Positions 53,558 to 63,042 of a stretch of 64,000 bases of DNA are shown here, piece after piece. Position 1 is the stretch's first letter, and the number at the start of each line of letters is the position of its first letter. Made by a program: the position numbers and the translations under genes. Origin of the DNA: Castellaniella sp034675905 (GTDB lineage: Bacteria > Pseudomonadota > Gammaproteobacteria > Burkholderiales > Burkholderiaceae_B); NCBI RefSeq assembly GCF_034675905.1, contig NZ_JAUCCV010000007.1:1-64000 (forward strand). The letters are read 5' to 3'. Under the pieces are notes generated by a model that was not told the origin of the DNA, did not search any database, and saw only the letters and a list, made by a program, of their open reading frames with translations.

Positions 53558-55648
53558 TCATCCCAATCGCGCCATCAGGTGTTGGTGCAGGTTGACGGGG
53601 GCGCGGCGGTTGCGCACGCGCAGATAGCGGCCATCGGGCTGGGCCGCCCAGGCCAGCTGGTTGTCGCGCCAGGCAAAGGTGAAGGCCTCGTCGATCACGC
53701 GGCGGCGCAGGGTTTTGTCCAGCACAGGAAAGGCCAGTTCGACCCGGCGCAGGAAATTGCGGTCCATCCAGTCGGCGGACGACAGGTATAGAGGTTCGGC
53801 CCCGTCCTGATAAAAATAGAAGACCCGGGAATGTTCCAGGAAGCGGCCGATGACGGAGCGCACCCGGATATGCTCGGACAAGCCCGGCACCCCGGCCTGC
53901 AGGGCGCAGGCGCCGCGCACGATCAGATCGATGCGCACCCCGGCCTGGCTGGCCTCGTAGAGCGCCTGGATGACCGTGGGTTCCAGCAGCGAATTCATTT
54001 TGGCGCGGATGCGGGCGCGTTTGCCGGCGCGCGCGAATTCGGTTTCCGTGCGGATCAGCTTCAGCACGGTCTCATGCAGGGTGAAGGGCGATTGCAGCAG
54101 CAACTTCAATTCGCGCCGCGCCCCCAGCCCCGTCAGCAGCGAAAAGACCTGATCCATGTCTTCGCAGATGGCCTGGTTGGCCGTCAGCAGCCCGAAATCG
54201 GTATAGAGCTTGGCCGTGCGCGGGTGGTAGTTGCCTGTTCCCAGGTGGCCATAGCGGCGGATGCGGCCGTCTTCGCGGCGCAAGGCCAGCGCCATCTTGG
54301 CATGGGTCTTGTGACCCACCACGCCATAGCTGACGTGGGCGCCGACTTCTTCCAGACGGGCGGCCCAGTTGATATTGGTCTGCTCGTCAAAGCGCGCCAT
54401 CAACTCGACCACCACGGTGACTTCCTTGCCGGCGCGGGCCGCCGACAGCAGCAGCCCCATCAGTTCGGAATCCTCGCCCGTCCGGTAAATGGTCTGCTTG
54501 ATCGCCACGACCTGCGGGTCCAGTGCGGCGGCCCGCAAAAACATCAGCACCGGCTGAAAAGATTGATAGGGGTGATGCAGCAGGTGGTCGCGGGCGGCAA
54601 TGGCCGCAAACAAGGCCTCGGGGCGCTCCAGGTCGCCGTCGAAAGGCGCCGGCACCCGGGGGCGGAACACGGGGTATTCCAGATCGGCGCGACCGACCCG
54701 GTTACACAGCTGCATGAGCCGCGACAGATTGACCGGCCCGTTGACGCGATACGTATCGGCCGAGCCCAGATTGAATTCCCGCTGCAGGAACAGTTCCAGG
54801 TCCGGCGGCATGGCATGGGCGATTTCCAGCCGCACAGAAGCCCCGAAATTGCGCTGCGACAACTCCCCCTGCAAAGCCTGACGCAGATTGGTGATTTCTT
54901 CCTCGTCCACGAACAGATCGCTGTTGCGCGTGACGCGCCACTGGTAGCAACCCTGAACATCCATGCCGGGAAAGAGATCCCCGACAAAGGCATTGATCAT
55001 GGTGGTCAGCAGCATGAACCCATCGGGAATGCCCGCGATTTCGGCCGGCACCTTCATCATGCGCGGCAGCGCCCTGGGCGCCTGCACGATGGCGATGTGG
55101 CCTTCGCGGCCAAAGGCATCGTCGCCACTGAGCGACACAATGAAGTTCAGACTTTTGTTGTACACCCGGGGAAAGGGATGGGCAGGGTCCAGGCCGATCG
55201 GGGTCAGCAGCGGCATAACGTCGCGCTGGAAGACGCCATACGCCCATTCGCGCTGCAGATCGGTCCAGCCGGTGGAGTAGATCAGCCCCACCCCGCATTC
55301 CATGAGCTTGGGCATGACTTCGCCTGTCAGCAGGCGGTTTTGCCGGTCCACCAGGGCATGGGCGGCCCGCTGTACACGGTCAAAGGCTTCGCCCGGCGTC
55401 ATGCCGTCGGCGCCCAGCAATTCGGGCGTCTGGCGCTGCTGTTCCTTCAGGCTGGCCATGCGGATCTCGAAGAACTCGTCCAGGTTCGAACCTACGATAC
55501 ATAGATAGCGCAGACGCTCGACCGGCGGCACGTCCAGGCGTTCCGCCATGGACAATACCCGCTCGTTGAACTTCAAGACTGAAAGTTCGCGATTCAGCAA
55601 AGGTGGCGATGTATCGGCGCCGTGCATGGGGGCCCCTAATCCTGTCAT
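53558..55648 (-). CDS. ppk1: Polyphosphate kinase 1
   Basis: 696 aa. Opens with LLNRELSVLKFNERVLSMAE and NLDEFFEIRMASLKE, which are the PPK1 N-domain. The phosphohistidine site is in GTGNYHPRTAKLYTDFGLLT, and DEQTNINWAARLE marks the active-site tunnel. It makes polyphosphate from ATP. Starts at 55648 or 55627 are both usable; longer frames run through the divergent ppx promoter. Polyphosphate work with pst and ppx next door is logical. Confidence 0.94.
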   Translation of the reverse strand: MTGLGAPMHGADTSPPLLNRELSVLKFNERVLSMAERLDVPPVERLRYLCIVGSNLDEFFEIRMASLKEQQRQTPELLGADGMTPGEAFDRVQRAAHALVDRQNRLLTGEVMPKLMECGVGLIYSTGWTDLQREWAYGVFQRDVMPLLTPIGLDPAHPFPRVYNKSLNFIVSLSGDDAFGREGHIAIVQAPRALPRMMKVPAEIAGIPDGFMLLTTMINAFVGDLFPGMDVQGCYQWRVTRNSDLFVDEEEITNLRQALQGELSQRNFGASVRLEIAHAMPPDLELFLQREFNLGSADTYRVNGPVNLSRLMQLCNRVGRADLEYPVFRPRVPAPFDGDLERPEALFAAIAARDHLLHHPYQSFQPVLMFLRAAALDPQVVAIKQTIYRTGEDSELMGLLLSAARAGKEVTVVVELMARFDEQTNINWAARLEEVGAHVSYGVVGHKTHAKMALALRREDGRIRRYGHLGTGNYHPRTAKLYTDFGLLTANQAICEDMDQVFSLLTGLGARRELKLLLQSPFTLHETVLKLIRTETEFARAGKRARIRAKMNSLLEPTVIQALYEASQAGVRIDLIVRGACALQAGVPGLSEHIRVRSVIGRFLEHSRVFYFYQDGAEPLYLSSADWMDRNFLRRVELAFPVLDKTLRRRVIDEAFTFAWRDNQLAWAAQPDGRYLRVRNRRAPVNLHQHLMARLG

Positions 55649-55659
55649 GTAACGACCAC

Positions 55660-55665
55660 TATAAT
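55660..55665 (+). promoter_or_regulatory. Probable -10 element of ppx
   Basis: A perfect TATAAT lies 30 bp before the ppx ATG in the short gap between divergent ppk1 and ppx. A CTGTCAT at 55642-55648 resembles one Pho half-site, but the second half does not match, so PhoB control of this promoter is unproven. Confidence 0.45.
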
Positions 55666-55694
55666 CGCACAGTGTGACATTCTCAGGTATCCCC

Positions 55695-57200
55695 ATGGAC
55701 GACCGACTGGCTTCGATTGACCTCGGCTCGAACACGTTCCGGCTCTCCATCGGGCGCATCGTGCGTCACGGCGACGGCACTCAGCTCTATACCGAAGACA
55801 AGCTGCGCGAACTGGTTGCTCTGGCCAACGGGCTGGATGAACACCAGCGCATCAACGCAGCCACGGTCGCCCAGGCCATCGCCGCCTTGCAGCGCTTTGG
55901 CGAACGCCTGCAGGGCTTCTCGCCCGCCAATGTCCGCGCCGTGGCGACCAATACATTCCGGGTGGCGCGCAACGCCGCCGAGATCCTGCCCGAGGCCGAA
56001 CGCGCGCTGGGGTTTCCCATCGAAGTCATCTCCGGCCAGGAAGAGGCCCGGCTGATCTACCTGGGCGTCATCCAGGACCTGCCGCCGACGGACGACCGCC
56101 GCTTGGTGATCGATATCGGCGGGGGCTCCACCGAATTCATCATCGGCCAAGGCAAACAGCCCCTGCAGCTGGCCTCGCTGCAACTGGGCTGCACGATCTG
56201 GACACGCCGCTTCTTTCCCAACGGCCTGATCACCAAAACCCGCATGCACCGCGCCGTCCTGGCAGCCCGCAGCACCATCGAATCGATCACCCACCGCTAC
56301 CGCCGCATCGGCTGGCAGGAAGCCTATGGCTCGTCGGGCACCGCCAAGGGCTTGCTGGCCGTCCTGGTGGAAAACGGCTTCAGCGAGCAACACATCACGC
56401 TGGACGGCATGGACCGCCTGGCTGCCGCCTTGGTCAAGGCCGGGCAGGTGCGCCTGCAGGACTGGGCCGGCCTGAAGGCCGAACGCGCTCCGGTGCTGGC
56501 AGGCGGTCTGTCCATCATGATGGCTGCCTTCCAGGAATTGGGGATCACGCGCATGGACGCGGGCGACGGCGCCTTGCGCGTCGGAGTGCTGCACGACCTG
56601 TTGGGCCGCGATTCCCATCGTGACCAACGCGATGCGACCGTGCGCCAGATGAGCAGCCGCTATCAGCTGGACACGGCCCAGGCCGACCAGGTGCAACAGA
56701 CCGCCCTGTCTTTATTCGATCAGTTGGGCCTGGACGACCGCCAGCTGGCGACCGCCGAACTGCGCAAGGCCCTGGGCTGGACCGCGCAGCTGCATGAAAT
56801 CGGCCTGGTGATCGCCCGCAATGATTACCACAAGCACGGCGCCTATATCCTGGAACACGCCGACATGCCGGGCTTCTCGCACGATGACCAGCAGCTGCTG
56901 GCCTTTCTGGCGCTGGGCCATCAGGGCAAACTGAGCAAGGTCCGGCCCTATGCGCCCAACCGTGAACAGTGGCTGGCCTTGTGCTGCCTGCGCCTGGCCG
57001 TCTTGCTGCTGCGGCGCCGGGAAGCCCGCGACCTCTTGCCGTTTACGCTGAAGGCCGACGCCGAGCACCTGTCTCTGTCGGTACCCGAGGGCTGGCTGGC
57101 GGCCCATCCGCTAAGCGGTTTCCTGCTGAAAGGCGAAACCGAAGTCTGGCGCAAGATGGGCTTCACCCTGGAAGTCACCGAAACAGTCCCCGTCAGCTGA
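55695..57200 (+). CDS. ppx: Exopolyphosphatase / Ppx-GppA family phosphatase
   Basis: 501 aa. ASIDLGSNTFRLSIGRI and VIDIGGGSTEFIIGQG are the ASKHA phosphate-binding loops; AVATNTFRVARNA and SGQEEARLIYLGV match Ppx/GppA. The C-terminal half has an HD-like helical domain (about residues 310-500). It removes terminal phosphate from polyphosphate, or from pppGpp in GppA relatives. The start MDDRLASIDLGS at 55695 suits the family. Confidence 0.93.
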   Translation: MDDRLASIDLGSNTFRLSIGRIVRHGDGTQLYTEDKLRELVALANGLDEHQRINAATVAQAIAALQRFGERLQGFSPANVRAVATNTFRVARNAAEILPEAERALGFPIEVISGQEEARLIYLGVIQDLPPTDDRRLVIDIGGGSTEFIIGQGKQPLQLASLQLGCTIWTRRFFPNGLITKTRMHRAVLAARSTIESITHRYRRIGWQEAYGSSGTAKGLLAVLVENGFSEQHITLDGMDRLAAALVKAGQVRLQDWAGLKAERAPVLAGGLSIMMAAFQELGITRMDAGDGALRVGVLHDLLGRDSHRDQRDATVRQMSSRYQLDTAQADQVQQTALSLFDQLGLDDRQLATAELRKALGWTAQLHEIGLVIARNDYHKHGAYILEHADMPGFSHDDQQLLAFLALGHQGKLSKVRPYAPNREQWLALCCLRLAVLLLRRREARDLLPFTLKADAEHLSLSVPEGWLAAHPLSGFLLKGETEVWRKMGFTLEVTETVPVS

Positions 57201-57256
57201 GCCTGGCGCTTGGCGGTCGCCAGATCAATACGCCGACGGCGCTGCCAAAGGGGGCC

Positions 57257-58042
57257 TTACACCATCCCGAAATGCCGCCGGTAGCGGGCATCCAGCCATT
57301 CCAGATCCAGCAGGATAGGGAAATCGGCTGTGTGGAAATCCGGGTCCCAGGCGGGCGCGCCGCAGATGGTCGCGCCTAGTTTCAAATAGCCCTTGATCAA
57401 GGGCGGCACCCGCGCTGGCAGCGTGCTGTCCAGGCGATCCACAGGGTAAGGATGCAGGGGCCGGATCTGCGGCACATCCGGATGACGGGCCATCAAGGCC
57501 TGCGCCTGACGCCAGACCTCGGATGCCGTGGCCCCGCCATCGCGCAGGCTGACACTGGCACAGCCCAGCATGTAACGGTAGCCCCCCTGCATCATGACCT
57601 GGCCCAAGGCGGACCACAGCAGCATGATGGCCGTGCCGTGGCGAAATTCCGCATCGATGCAGGATCGCCCGACTTCCACCAGCCAGGGGCGCAAGGCCCG
57701 CAGCGGTTCCAGATCGAATTCGGATTCAGAGTAGTAGCTGCCCGCCCGGACAGCCGATTCCGGCGTCAGCAAACGATAGGTACCCACGACCTGCTGCGTG
57801 CCGGCATCCTGCACCATGAAATGCACGCACCAGGGATCGAAGCGATCCACATCCCGGTCGCCTTTCGCCTGGGGAAAACGCGCCCCCAGGTCCTGAGTGA
57901 AAATCCGGAAACGCAGGCGCTGCAGGGCCTCGAGGTCCTCCTGCGTGCGGGCGATACTCAGCGTCAGACCGCCCGCTTCGACCCCGGGCCACTCTATCTG
58001 TTCCATGGGCATTGTGTGCGGCAAGGAATGGCGGACCAGCAT
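57257..58042 (-). CDS. olsB: OlsB-like N-acyltransferase (ornithine lipid type)
   Basis: 261 aa. GNAT-like fold of the hemolysin/OlsB group: LQRLRFRIFTQDLG, then DPWCVHFMVQDAGTQQVVGTY, and LVEVGRSCIDAEFRHGTAIM, with a C-terminal PPLIKGYLKLGA. It moves a 3-hydroxyacyl chain onto an amino acid (ornithine) in ornithine lipid synthesis. OlsA is not adjacent. The ribosome binding site GGAGACG before the ATG is inside an inverted repeat. Ornithine lipids replace phospholipids when phosphate is short, which agrees with the pst/ppk surroundings. Confidence 0.78.
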   Translation of the reverse strand: MLVRHSLPHTMPMEQIEWPGVEAGGLTLSIARTQEDLEALQRLRFRIFTQDLGARFPQAKGDRDVDRFDPWCVHFMVQDAGTQQVVGTYRLLTPESAVRAGSYYSESEFDLEPLRALRPWLVEVGRSCIDAEFRHGTAIMLLWSALGQVMMQGGYRYMLGCASVSLRDGGATASEVWRQAQALMARHPDVPQIRPLHPYPVDRLDSTLPARVPPLIKGYLKLGATICGAPAWDPDFHTADFPILLDLEWLDARYRRHFGMV

Positions 58043-58045
58043 GAA

Positions 58046-58074
58046 CGTCTCCTGTGATTCATCAGACGGAGACG
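58046..58074 (-). promoter_or_regulatory. Leader hairpin masking the olsB ribosome binding site
   Basis: CGTCTCC (58046-58052) and GGAGACG (58068-58074) are perfect inverted 7-bp copies. On the minus strand, GGAGACG is the ribosome binding site three bases from the ATG, so a stem would block it. A weak Pho-box-like CTGTCTTATGGGTGACAT lies just upstream (58091-58108). Confidence 0.4.
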
Positions 58075-58115
58075 ATTGTGCCCGAGCAATATGTCACCCA
58101 TAAGACAGGAGGGGA

Positions 58116-59456
58116 TCAGGTCAATTTGACCGCCACCAGCTGACGCACGCCTTCGTCGGCGAGCGCCGCATCGTCGGCTTCGACCATCAGCCGCAGCTTG
58201 GGCTCGGTGCCCGAGGCGCGGATCAACACCCGCCCGCGATCACCCAGCGCGTCGCGCACCGCCTGCGTCGCAGCCTGCAGGCCGGCATGAGACTGCCAGT
58301 CCAGGCCCGGCGCCAGCGGCACATTGACCATTTTCTGCGCATACATCCGCAAATCGGCCACCAGTGCGGCCAACGGCACCTGCGCATGGCGCACCGCCGC
58401 CAGCACCTGCAGCGCCGCCACAATGCCGTCGCCCGTGGTGTGCCTGTCCAGGCACAGCAGATGGCCGGAACTTTCGCCGCCGTACAGCCAGCCGTGCTTG
58501 CGCAAGACTTCCAGCACATAGCGGTCGCCGACCTGGGCGCGCTCGAATGGAATGCGCAATTCCTTCAGGCGGCGTTCCAGGCCGAAATTGCTCATCAAGG
58601 TGCCGACCACCCCATCGACGGGATGTGTTTTGGCCCGATCCCGGACAATGGCATACAACAGCTCATCACCGTTATACAGACGCCCGTCGGCATCCACCAT
58701 CTGCAGGCGGTCCGCGTCGCCGTCCAGCGCAATGCCGAAATCCGCCCCCTGGGCTGCCACCGCCGCCGCCAGGGTCTCAGGATGGGTGGCGCCGACGTTT
58801 TCATTGATATTGAAGCCATCCGGCTCGCAGCCGATGACGCTGACCTCGGCGCCCAGTTCCCGGAAGACGGGGGGAGCGATGTGATAGGCCGCCCCATGGG
58901 CGGCATCGACCACGATTTTCAGGCCCTGCAGGTCCAATTCGTTGGGAAAGGTGCTCTTGCAGAACTCGATGTACCGGCCCGCCGCATCGTCGATCCGCCG
59001 CGCCCGGCCCAGCCCCGCCGAATCCGCGCAGCCCACGGGCTGTTCCAGCATGGCTTCGATGGCGGCTTCGGTGGCGTCCGGCAGCTTGGCGCCGGCCGAG
59101 GAAAAGAATTTGATGCCGTTATCGTAGTGCGGGTTGTGCGAGGCGCTGATGACGATGCCAGCCGCCAGACGCCAGGCCCGGGTCAGGTAGGCGACTGCCG
59201 GCGTGGGAATCGGCCCCGCCAGCAGGACGTCGACACCCGCCGCCGACAGTCCGGCTTCCAGGGCGGATTCCAGCATATAGCCGGAAATCCGCGTGTCCTT
59301 GCCGATCACCACGGTCGGACGGCCTGCCGTCACGGCTCCCTGGGCCAGCACGCAGCCGGCCGCATATCCCAGACGCAAGGCGAATTCCGCATTGATGCGT
59401 TCGCCCCCGACAATCCCACGGACCCCGTCAGTCCCGAAATATTTGCGTGCACTCAT
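58116..59456 (-). CDS. glmM: Phosphoglucosamine mutase
   Basis: 446 aa. RKYFGTDGVRG opening, active-site Ser in VISASHNPHYDNGIKFF, metal loop ALDGDADRLQMVD, sugar loop GGESSGHLL and phosphate-binding RASGTEPKLRLMVEA. Converts glucosamine-6-phosphate to glucosamine-1-phosphate for UDP-GlcNAc. The ATG overlaps the folP stop by 4 bp; ftsH-folP-glmM is a classic order. Confidence 0.96.
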   Translation of the reverse strand: MSARKYFGTDGVRGIVGGERINAEFALRLGYAAGCVLAQGAVTAGRPTVVIGKDTRISGYMLESALEAGLSAAGVDVLLAGPIPTPAVAYLTRAWRLAAGIVISASHNPHYDNGIKFFSSAGAKLPDATEAAIEAMLEQPVGCADSAGLGRARRIDDAAGRYIEFCKSTFPNELDLQGLKIVVDAAHGAAYHIAPPVFRELGAEVSVIGCEPDGFNINENVGATHPETLAAAVAAQGADFGIALDGDADRLQMVDADGRLYNGDELLYAIVRDRAKTHPVDGVVGTLMSNFGLERRLKELRIPFERAQVGDRYVLEVLRKHGWLYGGESSGHLLCLDRHTTGDGIVAALQVLAAVRHAQVPLAALVADLRMYAQKMVNVPLAPGLDWQSHAGLQAATQAVRDALGDRGRVLIRASGTEPKLRLMVEADDAALADEGVRQLVAVKLT

Positions 59457-60307
59457 GCACGAGCTCCTTGTTCAACACGCGGCTGTTCGACCGCTGACCA
59501 GATCTTCAGGGCATCGACCGTATCGGCCACATCATGGACCCGCAGAATATGCGCCCCCCGTGCCGCCCCCGCCAACGCCGCCGCAATACTGCCGCCCAGG
59601 CGCTGCGAAGCGGGCCGCCCGGTGATGGCGCCGATCATGGACTTGCGCGACACACCCAGCAAGCTGGGGTAATCATCACCCATGATTTGCGGCAGATGAC
59701 GCAGCAAGGCGTAATTGTGCGCCACCGTCTTGCCAAAGCCAAACCCCGGGTCCAGCACGATCCGATCGGCGGCCACCCCGGCGTCACGCAAGCGCTGCGC
59801 CCCCGCCGCCAGATAGTCGCGCACCTCCGCCACCACGTCGGCATAGACCGGATCCTGCTGCATGGTGCGAGGTTCCCCGCGCATATGCATCAGGCACAAG
59901 GCGCAATCGGCATCCCACACGGCATCCAGGGCGCCAGGCGCGGTAAACCCGCCGATGTCGTTGATCATGTCCGCCCCGGCCTGCAATGCGCGGCGCATCA
60001 CATCCGGCTTGCAGGTATCGACCGACAGCGGCACGCCGCCGTCGCGCAGGCCCTGGATCACAGGCAGGATGCGTCGCAGTTCTTCGTCTGCGGAAACCGC
60101 CTGTGCGCCTGGGCGCGTGGATTCCCCTCCGATGTCCAACAGATCCGCACCCTCCTGGATCAGCCGCAGCCCATGGGCGATCGCCTGATCCGCCTGAAAG
60201 TGTGCGTTGCCGTCGGAAAAGGAGTCCGGGGTGACGTTGACGATCCCCATGACCAGCGGGCGTTCCAGAGACAGCTGGAAACGCCCGCATTGAAGAGTGG
60301 CAAACAT
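59453..60307 (-). CDS. folP: Dihydropteroate synthase
   Basis: 284 aa TIM barrel. MGIVNVTPDSFSDGNAH, ADLLDIGGESTRPGA, DMINDIGGFT and LDPGFGFGKT are the pterin and pABA sites. It joins pABA to the pterin diphosphate in folate synthesis and is the sulfonamide target. Between ftsH and glmM on one strand. Confidence 0.96.
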   Translation of the reverse strand: MFATLQCGRFQLSLERPLVMGIVNVTPDSFSDGNAHFQADQAIAHGLRLIQEGADLLDIGGESTRPGAQAVSADEELRRILPVIQGLRDGGVPLSVDTCKPDVMRRALQAGADMINDIGGFTAPGALDAVWDADCALCLMHMRGEPRTMQQDPVYADVVAEVRDYLAAGAQRLRDAGVAADRIVLDPGFGFGKTVAHNYALLRHLPQIMGDDYPSLLGVSRKSMIGAITGRPASQRLGGSIAAALAGAARGAHILRVHDVADTVDALKIWSAVEQPRVEQGARA

Positions 60308-60329
60308 ATAGGGTCAGGAAATGGTCTGA

Positions 60330-62240
60330 TCAGACGGGTGTCGTCGCAGGATCATTATCCGGATTGGCGGGCGCCTGCCCAGCCGATGGCGGCGTATGCG
60401 GCGTATCGCCGCCATTGCCCGACGAGGAGGTGTGCGGCGGGCGCGGCGGACGTCCTTCCATGATGTCGTTGATCTGCTCGGCATCGATGGTTTCCCATTC
60501 GAGCAAAGCCTTGGCCATGGCGTGCATCTTGTCCTGATTGGATTCGATCAGGTTTCGGGCGATGTGATACTGCTCGTCGATGATGCTGCGGATTTCCGCA
60601 TCGACCTTTTGCATGGTGGCTTCGGACACGTGCGTGGTTTTCGTCACGCTGCGGCCCAGGAAGACTTCACCCTCGTTTTCGGCATAGACGACAGGCCCCA
60701 GAGAATCGGTCATGCCATAGCGCGTGACGATGTCGCGGGCGATCGCGGTGGCGCGCTCGAAGTCGTTGGACGCCCCCGTGGTCATCTGATTCATGAAGAC
60801 TTCTTCGGCGATCCGCCCCCCGAACAGCACGGCGATGGTGTTCAGCAGGCGTTCCTTGTCCATGCTGTAGCGGTCGCCTTCCGGCAGCTGCATGGTCACG
60901 CCCAACGCGCGGCCACGGGGAATGATGGTGACCTTATGGACCGGATCGGTCTTGGGCAGCATGCGCGCCACCAGAGCGTGCCCCGATTCGTGATAGGCGG
61001 TGTTGCGGCGCTCTTCTTCGGGCATGATCATGGAACGGCGCTCGGCGCCCATGATGATCTTGTCCTTGGCCTTTTCCAGGTCGTTCATGTCGACTGTGCG
61101 ACCGTTGCGGCGGGCGGCGAACAAGGCGCCTTCGTTGATCAGGTTGGCCAGATCGGCGCCGGAAAATCCGGGGGTGCCGCGCGCCAGCACGTTCGCATCG
61201 ACGTCCTGGGCGATGGGGACCTTGCGCATGTGGACTTTCAGGATCTGTTCACGCCCGCGGATGTCGGGCAGCGACACCACCACCTGGCGGTCGAAGCGGC
61301 CCGGGCGCAGCAGCGCCGGATCCAGCACGTCGGGACGGTTGGTGGCGGCGATGACCAGTACGCCCTGACCGGTTTCGAAGCCGTCCATTTCCACCAGCAG
61401 CTGATTCAGCGTCTGTTCGCGCTCGTCGTTGCCGCCCCCAAGGCCGGCGCCACGCTGACGTCCCACGGCATCGATTTCATCGATGAAAATGATGCAGGGA
61501 GACTGCTTTTTGGCGTTTTCGAACATGTCGCGCACACGGGCCGCGCCCACGCCCACGAACATTTCGACGAAATCGGAACCCGAAATGCTGAAGAAGGGGA
61601 CCTTGGCCTCGCCCGCAATGGCCTTGGCCAGCAGGGTTTTACCGGTGCCCGGAGGCCCGACCATCAGCACGCCACGCGGGATACGACCGCCCAGGCGCTG
61701 AAATTTGGTGGGATCGCGCAGGAAATCGACCAGTTCCTGCACGTCTTCCTTGGCCTCGTCGCAGCCGGCCACATCCGCGAAGGTGATGTTGTTGTTGTTC
61801 TCATCCATCATGCGGGCGCGGGATTTGCCGAAGCTGAACGCCCCGCCCTTGCCGCCGCCCTGCATCTGGCGCATGAAGAAAATCCACACCCCGATCAAGA
61901 GCAGCATCGGGAACCAGGAAATGAACAGGCTGGTCAGAAAAGAAGGTTCTTCGCGGGCTTTGCCCGACACCTGCACGCCGTCTTTCACCAGTTCAGGCAC
62001 CATCCACAGGTCGCCCGGCGAAGTCAGGCTATAGGCGCGACCGGATTCCGGCGTCACGTAGATCGTGTCGCCTTGGATATCGACCTTGTTGATCCGGCCG
62101 GCGCGCGCGTCATTCATGAACTGCGTGTAGGTCACGGCGTCGCTGCCGGATACCGGGCGTCCGTCGAACTGCTTGAACACCGTAAAGAGCACGAGCGCGA
62201 TCACCAGCCAGACCGCGATCTTGGAAAACGAGTTGTTCAA
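60330..62240 (-). CDS. ftsH: ATP-dependent zinc metalloprotease FtsH
   Basis: 636 aa. Two N-terminal membrane helices (about 8-24 and 105-125), AAA+ module with Walker A VGPPGTGKTLLAKAIAGE, Walker B IIFIDEIDAVGRQRG and SRH, then the zinc motif HESGHALVA. The start codon is TTG: AGGAG stands seven bases upstream and the family's normal start follows (MNNSFSKIAVW). It degrades membrane proteins and controls LpxC and sigma32 in relatives. The C-terminal tail is Pro/Gly rich. Confidence 0.96.
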   Translation of the reverse strand: MNNSFSKIAVWLVIALVLFTVFKQFDGRPVSGSDAVTYTQFMNDARAGRINKVDIQGDTIYVTPESGRAYSLTSPGDLWMVPELVKDGVQVSGKAREEPSFLTSLFISWFPMLLLIGVWIFFMRQMQGGGKGGAFSFGKSRARMMDENNNNITFADVAGCDEAKEDVQELVDFLRDPTKFQRLGGRIPRGVLMVGPPGTGKTLLAKAIAGEAKVPFFSISGSDFVEMFVGVGAARVRDMFENAKKQSPCIIFIDEIDAVGRQRGAGLGGGNDEREQTLNQLLVEMDGFETGQGVLVIAATNRPDVLDPALLRPGRFDRQVVVSLPDIRGREQILKVHMRKVPIAQDVDANVLARGTPGFSGADLANLINEGALFAARRNGRTVDMNDLEKAKDKIIMGAERRSMIMPEEERRNTAYHESGHALVARMLPKTDPVHKVTIIPRGRALGVTMQLPEGDRYSMDKERLLNTIAVLFGGRIAEEVFMNQMTTGASNDFERATAIARDIVTRYGMTDSLGPVVYAENEGEVFLGRSVTKTTHVSEATMQKVDAEIRSIIDEQYHIARNLIESNQDKMHAMAKALLEWETIDAEQINDIMEGRPPRPPHTSSSGNGGDTPHTPPSAGQAPANPDNDPATTPV

Positions 62241-62383
62241 AGCGAATCTCCTGGGTTTGCTGCTGCCCGCCTGCCACCCGCCCGAATGCGCGGTTACAAC
62301 AAGCTGACAAATTCGTCAATGTCTCATTCTACCTGAATCCACCACCCAGCCTCAGCCAGCCAGCCGGCCTTCCGGGTCTTGGA

Positions 62384-63025
62384 TCAAAGCGGGGTTTTCA
62401 GCCCCCGGGCGACCAGGAAGGTTTCCGATGACGCATCCCGGGAAGCCTTGGGTTTACGTTCCACGACCCGCACGAAATGCTGCTTGAAGACCTGCACGAT
62501 CTGGGAAAATCCGCTGCCGTGGAAAGCCTTGACGATCAGGGCGCCATCCGGTTTCAGGTGACTGCAGGCGAATTCCATCGCCAGTTCGCACACATGTGCA
62601 ATTCTGGCGGAATCGGCTGATGCCACCCCAGATAGATTGGGGGCCATATCGGAAATCACAAGGTCCACCGCCTGCCCCTGCAAACTATCGTGCAATTGCT
62701 GCAGGACGGCATCATCGCGAAAGTCGCCCAGCATGAATTCCACGCCCGCGATCGGTTCCATCGGCAGCAGATCCAAGGCCACGATGCGCCCGTCGATCAC
62801 TCCGCCGGCCCCCAGCAGCCGTTCCCGCACCAACTGCGACCAGCTGCCCGGCGTGGCGCCCAGATCAACGACGACGTCGCCCCGGCGCAACAGTTTTTCT
62901 GCATCCAGAATTTCCGCCAGCTTGAAGGCGGCACGGGCGCGATAGCCCTTTTGTTGCGCCATTTTCACGTACGGGTCGTTAATATGACGCTGTACCCAGG
63001 CTTTGGAGAATTTTTTCTTGGCCAT
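62384..63025 (-). CDS. rlmE: 23S rRNA (uridine-2'-O-)-methyltransferase RlmE
   Basis: 213 aa. MAKKKFSKAWVQRHINDPYV opening, SAM site VVDLGATPGSWSQLV, catalytic D in VISDMAPNLSG and K in LIVKAFHGSGF. It methylates U2552 of 23S rRNA. The ATG at 63025 lies 17 bp from the divergent yhbY start, so both share a tiny promoter region. Confidence 0.96.
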   Translation of the reverse strand: MAKKKFSKAWVQRHINDPYVKMAQQKGYRARAAFKLAEILDAEKLLRRGDVVVDLGATPGSWSQLVRERLLGAGGVIDGRIVALDLLPMEPIAGVEFMLGDFRDDAVLQQLHDSLQGQAVDLVISDMAPNLSGVASADSARIAHVCELAMEFACSHLKPDGALIVKAFHGSGFSQIVQVFKQHFVRVVERKPKASRDASSETFLVARGLKTPL

Positions 63026-63042
63026 TCCCGTACAATTCCAGT

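Noticed and set aside
53406..53791. Short plus-strand frames over the 47-bp repeats
   Set aside because: They exist only because the repeat is open in two frames; no ribosome binding site or homology, and they run into antisense ppk1.
55636..55668. Pho box between ppk1 and ppx
   Set aside because: One half-site (CTGTCAT) is good, but the partner 11 bp on reads CGACCAC, so I do not call it.
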